Shown: positions 56,880-64,000 of the stretch, piece after piece
How the letters are laid out: the number at the start of each line of letters is the position of its first letter
Position numbering within the stretch: position 1 is the first letter of the stretch
NCBI GenBank assembly: GCA_004802725.1
Contig: SGPM01000029.1
Span: forward strand, 62,001 to 126,000
Reading direction: 5' to 3'
Source: Antrodiella citrinella
Taxonomy: Eukaryota; Basidiomycota; Agaricomycetes; Polyporales; Steccherinaceae
DNA: 64,000 bases
Made by a program: the position numbers and the translations under genes
Notes under the pieces: generated by a model
Told to the model about the DNA's origin: nothing
Seen by the model: the letters and a program-made list of their open reading frames with translations, nothing else
Databases searched by the model: none

Positions 56880-59010
56880 CCCCTTCAGCTAGAAGANAAC
56901 CTTCTGGAAACGATTGACCTACCAGCTGCCTTTGACTAGAAGATCCTAGACATCTTGCATAGGCAGCAACCGTTCATGACTCTGGGGACAGTTGGATTAT
57001 TTTAACGAGAAGACGATAGTGCCCGGGATCGCCTAAAGAGCTCTGGAACCATGACCTTTGTCGACCTACGAACCGGACAAGACCCATGCCATATGACAGC
57101 GTCTTGGGACAGGTTCCATACATTAGTCTTCCTCGCTCGAGACGTCCTTCATTCCCGACCGCACATCGGAGGCTCGATATCACTCACACAGCTCATTGAC
57201 GTGCAGCAATATCGAGACGGCGTCTTATATATTGCCGTACAGCCCAGGGAGTCGATGCCTGACCGGGAGCCGTACTCGTTAGCAAAAGAGGTCGTAGGTT
57301 CTAAGCAGAGAACTCGCATCCCTAGACATAGTACCACCCGATGGATGATACGTGGTTCACTTATTAGCCCTCGTTCCCGCTCCGGCCTGCGCAAAAGCAC
57401 GACGTTCTTCGATGCAGGTTCGACATGGTTCAAGTAGGCACAATTCTCAACCACTTCGACATCACAGCTGCTTCTGTAGATAAACGACCCGCACCCTATT
57501 TCTTTGGCAATTGCAGGGACATCAAGGTCGATGCCTCATGAACAATAACCTGCTCTGTATTGCCATGTCTGGAGACTCGCTAGGCCTGTATGTTCTCCCG
57601 TGAACATCTCACGCCCTGATCTGCAGTCTAAGGGACATCATGGTCAGTGTATCATGCACCTCTATCTTTCCCGTATGATCGGATGGTACTCATGTCATTA
57701 CCCTTAGAACGGGTTCCAATGATAAGTCTCCGCAGGACTCTGGACTAAGCGAAGCTCACGCCCGATTAACAGTCCACAGCAATGACCTCTCGAAATTTCC
57801 ACGCAAGGTGAGAAACCATCGAAGATGTTTTTCGTCACTGACATGGCATGAAGGTGGGCCTACGACAAAGTTCATGATCCCTTCAAGGTAGCATATCAGT
57901 CATCTACAGGCGATTTCAAATTATGATGCCCGTGCGGTCACTGGTCCCAACTCGTTGGCGAACAGTAGCACTCAGGTCTGCCGTACACAGGATACAAAAA
58001 TTTCATCCAGGATGACCGACCTTTCCGCGATGGTTTGCAGAGTCTGCGTTGATTGGGTTTGTTCGGCTTGCGTAGTACCGGTGTATGTTTGGTTGAACGA
58101 ACTACAGACACCGAGCAGTCTGCGGACCTTGGCAAGAAGAGGAACTTGCATGACCGGCCATCGTTGAAAAGGGGATCGGGGATCGATGTCGATTGCGTAT
58201 ATGTCGTAAATGTTCCCCGTGTCTCGTAGATGTGTTAAGGTAGCACGAGGTCAATGCTTTTTCTGTTCGTCAAATCTATTACTATCGTGGTTGATCAACC
58301 GCGGTCGGCTGAATCGGTTGAGAACTTGACGGTGTTGTAAGTATCCCTGCGCTCAATGACTCGGAAATTCATCTCACATGCTCAGCTAATTCAGCGACAG
58401 CTGTCTGAGGTCCTATCCGCGACGCGTATTCGATATGCACGTTCTCCCTTTCCCCAACAGATATATCATGGCGCAGGGATGCTCAAGAGGACTTGCTTTC
58501 TCTCACCATCATTCGGCCGAACATCGTTGACGAGTCGACTCCGAGCATGGTTTCTTCCTCCTCGGATGTACGCGAGTGCCAGTCCGTTAGCTGCTTCTCT
58601 TGCGATTGTCACACTAAATTTTGTGTACAGGTAAATGCATGCACGGAGATCGAGGATCGCTGTGATTAATCATGATCGACTTCCAAGCGACCCAAAATAT
58701 GGTCATTGATACTACCAACTCTTCGTAGACGACAGCCCGAGTAGGTTTCGCGCACACACACGAACTACTACGACGTACAATGTGATCACGAACGATGACA
58801 CAACTTCTAGCGTGCCATCGTGCGAGACAGCTAGAGACATTTGAATAAGACAACCTATTAGAGGCTGTCGCGATAAACGGCGTCAAGTCTTTTGAACAGC
58901 ATCTGACAAGTCCAGTTCCTTCAGCGAATCTGGCAATAGTCTGGTCCCAAAATTATATAACACTGCCAAGACTGAGCCTCCGTGCGGATCCTTCTATCCT
59001 TCGTCGTTAT
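56678..59010. other. 2.3-kb interval with microsatellite, no gene supported
   Basis: Lies between the DUF6533 candidate and the chitinase stop. Holds a (CT)n run at 56828-56876 and an ambiguous base N at 56897. Open frames at 57051-57437 (plus), 57938-58135 and 58614-58886 (minus) show no domain. One minus-strand stretch near 57980-58130 (NQTYTGTTQAEQTQSTQT) is composition-wise coding-like but lacks a start and splice support. Confidence 0.35.
56828..56876. repeat. (CT)n microsatellite, about 24 units
   Basis: Uninterrupted alternating C/T of 49 nt. It lies 20 bp before an N (56897), in keeping with a difficult-to-sequence repeat. Its real length may differ. Confidence 0.9.
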
Positions 59011-61450
59011 TTACAGTCGGAAAAGTCGAGAATTTCTGGTAGCAGCAGGCACTGGTACATCGTGCGCTCCGATGGCACCAACGGCTCCGCCTCCATTGTA
59101 ACCTTGTATTTGGGCAGCAGAGCACGCTCCGTTATCTGTCCAGACCCCAGCAGACCCTTTGCGTTTATAGAAAATCAATACGCCGTTAACAATGACAACC
59201 ACGGTATCGTCTCACCTCCAGGTGTGTCACCCTCGGTCCACCATTTTGCCGTCCATAGATGGCCGCTGTTGAAAGAAGATCCCGTGAGGAAGAGGCAACG
59301 TACAAGTCTGACCGAAGACTCACTTGAATGTCGCTTGCTGGCCACCCGTGTAGACAGCGCTGCTAGACCATGCAGCAATACTTGCACAGCTGCCAGCCGT
59401 TGGGGCGGCAGTCGGGACAGACGTCGGAGTAGAAGTGGGAGAAGGACCAGAACATGCGCTGACTAGCATAAGAGGTGAATCATTACAATGGCTTGGACGT
59501 AAGGAGTGATACGTGTACAAAAATAATTAGTACTCACTCGCGCTCCATTCTCCGCTTGGGGTGTTGACTGGCGTAGAAGAAGCAAAGAATTTTGCCTGAA
59601 CACCAATTCCCAAAGTTAGTTGCCGCTCCGATATTCTCTTAATGTACCTCAGATGAGTGCAAGAAGCAAGTACACATACCTGCCAGATGTACCTGTGATA
59701 AATGTTCGTAAATCAGATTTTTTGGGCGCAATTGAATGTGTCAACCTACCCGTCAAAGGATACTTGAGATCCGCCTTGGTAGTTGGCTCCAGCTACGAAA
59801 GCTGGGGCCGTACATGCGGGATAAGTAAATCCAATACCTCCTGCAGCTGACAAGGCATTCTTTATTCCTAGATCGTACCGACCGTTCACTGAGGAGACAA
59901 GGGGGTAAAAGAAGAAAGGTCGCCGTCAGCTAGGCTCGAGCTCCTTCCAGTAAAGTCCAGGGCAGCTAACGTACCATAAGCTTGGGAGGCATCCCATAAC
60001 ATCACGCCTCCAAAAGAGGGGAAAGAATTCCTCATCTGGACTGCGATGCTGGACAATGTGCTAATGTCCTGATACCCAGACCCAGCGGCGGTGCTGGACG
60101 CCGGTGCACCTATGTATATCTTCACATTTGGGTTGGGGCTCGTCTGCCGTGCCCAGTCATCCCTAAGTCGGGGTATAGTTCAATCACGCGCATAAACGAA
60201 AATCGATGCGAGTACGGCATACCAGAGTCCAAAGTCCCAATCCTTTTGGAATATGTCAGCATGGCGGCCAGAGCGCTGAATAAAGAGGGTGTCGTACTTG
60301 TGCCAGATCGAAGTTCTGGAGTCCGCAGACATTATTGTCTGCATGAGAAAGGTATCAGTTTCTACGAAAGAACGAGAGCGCATGATAAAGTTTCGTACAG
60401 AATTGTACATAAACGGCGTCGAAGCTAGTCGCATTGAGGACAGAGCCAAGTGAGGCGTCGGGGAATGGACATTGTGGTGCAGCGGAAACGAAGTATCTAC
60501 AGTTTTCACATCATCAGTAAACGAACTCGCGGGATTGCGTGACGGAAACCACTGACTGCTTGCTGGCTCCGGAAGCATGTGAACGAATAGCATTGACGAA
60601 CGCTGCATATCCCGTTGGCGAGCCGCCTTCGATGTCTAAGTCCACGCTGTAAAATTCTCGATAAGAGAAAATCCTGCGGATGACGAGACAAGTGATGGCC
60701 ACATACCCATCTAAAACTGCATCGCCGAAGGGGCGGGTCGTACTGGTGCCTCCTAGGAAGGTATTCCATATGGTGTCCGCGAAAGTCTCGGCCTGAGCAT
60801 CTGAAGAAAATCCAACAGCGCCACCAGCACCTCCCAGGCTCAGGGTGACAATCTTTCCTTTTGCCTGACATGTCTTGATATCATTACCCACAGATGCGCA
60901 GTTTGGCAGACTCGTGCCAGGGAACGTCGCGTTGTCGGTGGGATTGCAGATCTGCGAAGGAAAAATCGAATCAGCAGAAGGCAACCCTAACAAAAGCTTC
61001 CCGCATACATTGGCAAGGTTGATCGAGGGAACATTTCCAGGTCCAAAGAACGTGTTTAAGAACGCAATAGGAAAAACGTCAATGGCGTCGTCCTGGAATT
61101 TGCGAAGTAGTCAGCGCGCTGTATGCGGTAGCAATTTTTCACATACTTGACAGTATACGGACAAAGGCTTCTGGAAGTTGGCAACATCACTGTGTGTTGC
61201 ACCATACGAATTCTGACCCCAATAACTGTCGACAAATCATCAGGACAAACACGGTATATCATAGCAGCGATTCTTACACTGCTACCTGTAAATATATTAT
61301 AAGCATTCGCGGGATAGTCCAATGAGCGATCTGATGTTGTTGACTCACATTATCGAATCGTGTGTTGTCGAATGCAAGAGAGACTTTCAGCAGCAAAGCG
61401 ATAGCGAAGGCCACCCACAGGTAGATAGCAAAACAGAGAGATTTCGCCAT
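59011..61450 (-). CDS. GH18 class III endochitinase with two CBM5/12-type modules
   Basis: Secreted enzyme that hydrolyses chitin, probably for wall remodelling or nutrition. Sixteen exons, including ones of 8 nt (61285-61278) and 13 nt (59692-59680); others 61450-61349, 61225-61147, 61092-61009, 60951-60707, 60646-60557, 60496-60399, 60338-60298, 60242-60223, 60162-59975, 59888-59750, 59595-59538, 59462-59324, 59265-59216, 59156-59011; 499 residues. Signal peptide: [20 protein letters not shown]. Catalytic domain: [29 protein letters not shown] and the active-site motif GVDLDIEGG (catalytic Glu at about 179), later [17 protein letters not shown] and [14 protein letters not shown] first carbohydrate-binding module contains [16 protein letters not shown]; a Ser/Thr/Pro linker follows; a second contains [17 protein letters not shown] and GVWTDNGAC. 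All introns keep frame. A possible TATA sits near 61505-61522 (minus strand). Confidence 0.92.
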
Positions 61451-61939
61451 CTTCAGTCACAAACCACTGAGTATACGACATGGATTTCTTATGAATGGAG
61501 GAGAATATATGCAAAATATACGCTGCTCGACGGTCACATTGGCATGCTCAGCGAAATGGCAGAGTAACTCCAGAATTGCTCTGAACTGCTGAGCATGTGT
61601 CCACAAGCTGCATGCCACATAAAACACCGGAAGACAGACATACAGAGCGGTATGGCAGAGGTAGCATGCGACAGATATCACCTCTATCGAAAGAACCGCA
61701 AGGACCACTGCGTTATCTCTGAAGTCACAGCGAGGTTGAGGTACCACGTGGCCATCATAGAAGGCGAGCGAAGTAATGAAGGTTCAGGACGGGGAATCAC
61801 GGTTGCAGCATGACCAGACAAACCATGCGATACAGTGGCGTAGAAGATACCTAGGTGTGAATACAAGAACCTGGCTCGAAGCTCTGGTCGAGTCAGTAGA
61901 ACATAACGATTGTAGAGAGAGACGAGGCTTATTAAGCTA
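61451..61939. promoter_or_regulatory. Chitinase promoter / CK2 alpha 3' region
   Basis: 489 bp between two minus-strand genes. An AT-rich, TATA-like run (TATATTTTGC on the minus strand) lies at 61505-61522, 55-72 bp before the chitinase ATG. Nothing else was recognised. Confidence 0.45.
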
Positions 61940-63369
61940 TTATACCGCAGATCCCTCGCTTTCAACCTCCAGCCTTGCTTCCATGAGCACGGGCACTGAT
62001 ATGCAGGACACTTCGTCAGTATATAGTTATGACCAAAAGGCAGAGCACTACGTACCGAAGTATGGGTGGCTCTGGGCCTCCCTAGCGGTAAGACGGTCCC
62101 GATGGTCATAACGCAACAACTTGTCTAAGAAGTCCACCGCCTCATTAGAGATATACCGTTGATTCTCCGACGTGATGAAGCGTGACCACGGCTTCTTGGG
62201 ATATCTGTAGGTAACACATTAAACCTTCATGCTCTTGTGGGAAGACCAACTAATGAACACTGACGTGCCAAGAAGCTCATTGTACTGAGGATCCAACGCG
62301 ATATCATACTTCTCAGTGTATTGGTAGAGTAAGTCGGTACCCAAGACTTTCGCGATTTTCACAAGCTGGTCATAGTTATCGTGTCCGTGGAAAAATGGTT
62401 CTTTGCGGAAGATCTTGGACACAGCACAATCAGCTTCATCGAACTAGAAGTATAATTGCATGGGTATGCTCACCATCGACGCAAACATACACCCATAGCT
62501 CCACATATCCAGGCTATAGTCGTATTCCTGGAAATCCACCAACAGCTCAGGACCTTTGAAGTACCGCGACGCTACGCGCACGTTATACGCCGTTTTAGGA
62601 TGGTAGAATTCGGCCAGACCCCAATCAATCAGCCGCAGCTATAAGAGGACGTCGGCACGAGATCAAGGCTTGCACAGGACAAAATATGAAAATACCTTCC
62701 TGCGTTCATGGTCAATCATGACGTTGTGTGGCTTTACGTCTCTATGCATGATACCCTTCGAATGACAAAAATCTAACGCCTATAAAAAGTAGATCCAGTT
62801 AGACGGATGACTAGTGACTCGGGTGTTACGACTTGCCTTGAGCAGTTCCAGCATGTAAAAGCGCACATCGAAGTCACTGAAGCGGGGGTATAGGACTTTG
62901 AAGTCGATGTTGTGAATGTATTCGGTTATGAGACTTGGGATTTTGGACGATGGGTCTCGGACTACGTCGAGAAGCGCTATGATATTCGGTCCCCCTGCAA
63001 GGTTTTGCAGGATCTTGATCTCCCGCTTGATTTTCTTCTTCTTTACAGGCTTCAGGACCTTGATAATGCACTTCTCCTCATTGACAATGTTGATACCTTC
63101 GAAAACCTGCAGAGTAACGGTAAGCTGGGAAGTGGCGACAGTCTTTGGGACGACGCACCTCAGAGTATTTCCCTCTTCCCACTTTCCTAACAATCTCGTA
63201 ATGATCCTGTGAGCCCCATTGCACCTGAAGGTTATCTGTGAAATGCGATGAGAGCAGTACACGGGAAATTGACCACTGACGTACCGTACTCGTGCCATGA
63301 AGGACCTAGTTTCGCATTGACGTCTGGATAAACCCTCGAAACAGATCGTGTCGCTGTACGTCCCATCAT
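61940..63369 (-). CDS. CKA1: Casein kinase 2 catalytic subunit alpha
   Basis: Constitutive Ser/Thr kinase for acidic sites. Eight exons: 63369-63285, 63235-63159, 63106-62837, 62779-62696, 62638-62474, 62413-62265, 62204-62056, 61995-61940; 344 residues. N-terminus [19 protein letters not shown] is typical. Gly loop [12 protein letters not shown]; catalytic Lys in CIIKVLKP (about 70); basic cluster [13 protein letters not shown] specific to CK2; catalytic loop [12 protein letters not shown] (Asp about 158); DWG in place of DFG ([10 protein letters not shown]); activation loop [42 protein letters not shown] near the C-lobe. The third intron (62836-62780) has a GCAAGT donor. Two adjacent ATG codons (63369, 63366) can start. 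It is divergent from the SET gene by 258 bp. Confidence 0.96.
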
Positions 63370-63627
63370 GGGTGATATCTTGGGATCGTCGTCAACGACG
63401 TGCTCGTATCTGAGAGAACACGCACAAAGCGTGCTCAGAGTCAGTCGATTTGCCGAGGCAGTTGTTCCCACGGTCGTTGTGGCCTTCTTTGACGCTTCGA
63501 GCAGAGCTTTACTTTTTCGGTGACCTCTTCAAGTTCATGCATTATCAACACTCATGTTCGTGAAATCTTGCTCGTCAGTGGACCGTACACCCTGCAGTAT
63601 CGCCTGAACGGTCACGAAAGATATACA
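63370..63627. promoter_or_regulatory. Divergent promoter CK2 alpha / SET gene
   Basis: 258 bp between divergent starts. Both should share this compact promoter. Codons upstream of the CK2 ATG stay open to about 63471 without similarity to the family, so they are taken as leader. No repeat seen. Confidence 0.4.
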
Positions 63628-64000
63628 ATGTCTACCAAATCACGTCTACCGCACCACTGGCCCCCCAACCTGCAATATCTCGACGCGCTCACCTATCACT
63701 CCTCCGTCCCAGCAGATATACGATCCATTATCAACCCTGGTCTTCAAAGGAGCGGACTTGGTGCTCATGCGTCTCGATCATCAGTCGCTATTCGCCCCAT
63801 TGTTGACCCTGCTCATCCTGCCAATGGACAGAGCGGTCTTTTCGCGACGAAGAAAATTCCGCCTCGCACCCACATTCTATATTATCTGGGAGAAGTCCAC
63901 TGCGACGACAGACCGGAATCTGACTACGATCTCTCTCTTTATCGTACACGAACCGGCGTGAGCGTCGGAGTGGACGCCAGCCGAATGGGAAATGAAGCAA
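63628..64000 (+). CDS. SET-domain protein (5' part; runs off the right edge)
   Basis: Start of a SET-domain gene, probably a protein-lysine methyltransferase. From ATG 63628 an uninterrupted frame reaches the window end, 124 codons. After an N-terminal stretch (STKSRLPHHWPPNLQYLDAL) comes the first SET motif: SGLFATKKIPPRTHILYYLG, then GEVHCDDRPESDYDLSLY and VGVDASRMGNEA, the point where the conserved RFINH-type motif normally follows. The SAM-binding and catalytic residues lie outside the window. Histone or non-histone substrate cannot be judged. It is divergent from CK2 alpha. Confidence 0.85.
   Translation, partial: MSTKSRLPHHWPPNLQYLDALTYHSSVPADIRSIINPGLQRSGLGAHASRSSVAIRPIVDPAHPANGQSGLFATKKIPPRTHILYYLGEVHCDDRPESDYDLSLYRTRTGVSVGVDASRMGNEA

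Noticed and set aside
1..64000. tRNA, rRNA and CRISPR arrays
   Set aside because: No cloverleaf with conserved T-arm, no rRNA-like stretch and no regularly spaced repeats were seen by eye; a dedicated covariance scan would be decisive.

Overview
The window is nuclear DNA of a filamentous basidiomycete, most likely an agaricomycete. The signs are dense genes on both strands, very many 48-65 nt GT-AG introns, exons as short as 8 nt, and families expanded or restricted in Basidiomycota (DUF6533 membrane proteins, a basidiomycete multi-pass membrane family, a CYP of the PPGP/FGAGRRICPGM type, a serine-rich GPI-type cupredoxin). Three ambiguous bases (N) show it is draft sequence. I saw no tRNA, rRNA, CRISPR array, prokaryotic operon or intact transposon. 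All exon-intron models were built by hand from splice consensus, reading-frame continuity and recognised protein motifs, so edges can be off by a few bases.

Layout. 1-12.5 kb: TEA/ATTS transcription factor (open at the left edge), VPS23/TSG101 (ESCRT-I), SRC1/HEH (inner nuclear membrane LEM-family protein), mitochondrial sulfide:quinone oxidoreductase, MSO1-like exocytosis protein. 12.5-21 kb: GPI-type cupredoxin, caffeoyl-CoA-type O-methyltransferase, kynureninase, NEPRO/RMP1-like nucleolar protein. 21-29.5 kb is the accessory part: a multi-pass membrane protein, a small cysteine-rich stub, a cytochrome P450 with an apparent N-terminal frameshift, then 3.6 kb with no convincing gene. 29.5-54 kb is dense and conserved: AP-1 beta adaptin, OTU deubiquitinase, opsin-related protein, armadillo protein (Rap1GDS1-like), peroxisomal enoyl-CoA isomerase, amino-acid permease, pirin, NSA1/WDR74, RMD5/GID2, SFI1, SSO-type syntaxin. 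54-59 kb is again loose: a DUF6533 gene that seems to lose its 3' end, a (CT)n microsatellite, and 2.3 kb of apparently non-coding DNA. 59-64 kb: GH18 chitinase with two CBM5/12-type modules, casein kinase 2 alpha, and the start of a SET-domain gene.

How the genes work together. There is no visible biosynthetic cluster or defence system. Several products belong to membrane traffic (VPS23, AP-1 beta, MSO1-like, SSO syntaxin), ribosome or nucleolar work (NSA1, NEPRO-like), and ubiquitin control (RMD5, OTU), but their co-location looks incidental. Many neighbours are divergent pairs sharing short promoters (VPS23/TEA, kynureninase/NEPRO-like, OTU/opsin, GDS/isomerase, NSA1/RMD5, CK2/SET).

The most interesting signals are four apparent GC-AG introns, a set of 8-18 nt exons carrying conserved residues, a retinal-lysine-free opsin, a pirin with a possible membrane anchor, a perfect 12-bp hairpin just upstream of a TATA-like box, and the damaged P450 and DUF6533 genes. 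I did not find evidence for a new multi-gene system.
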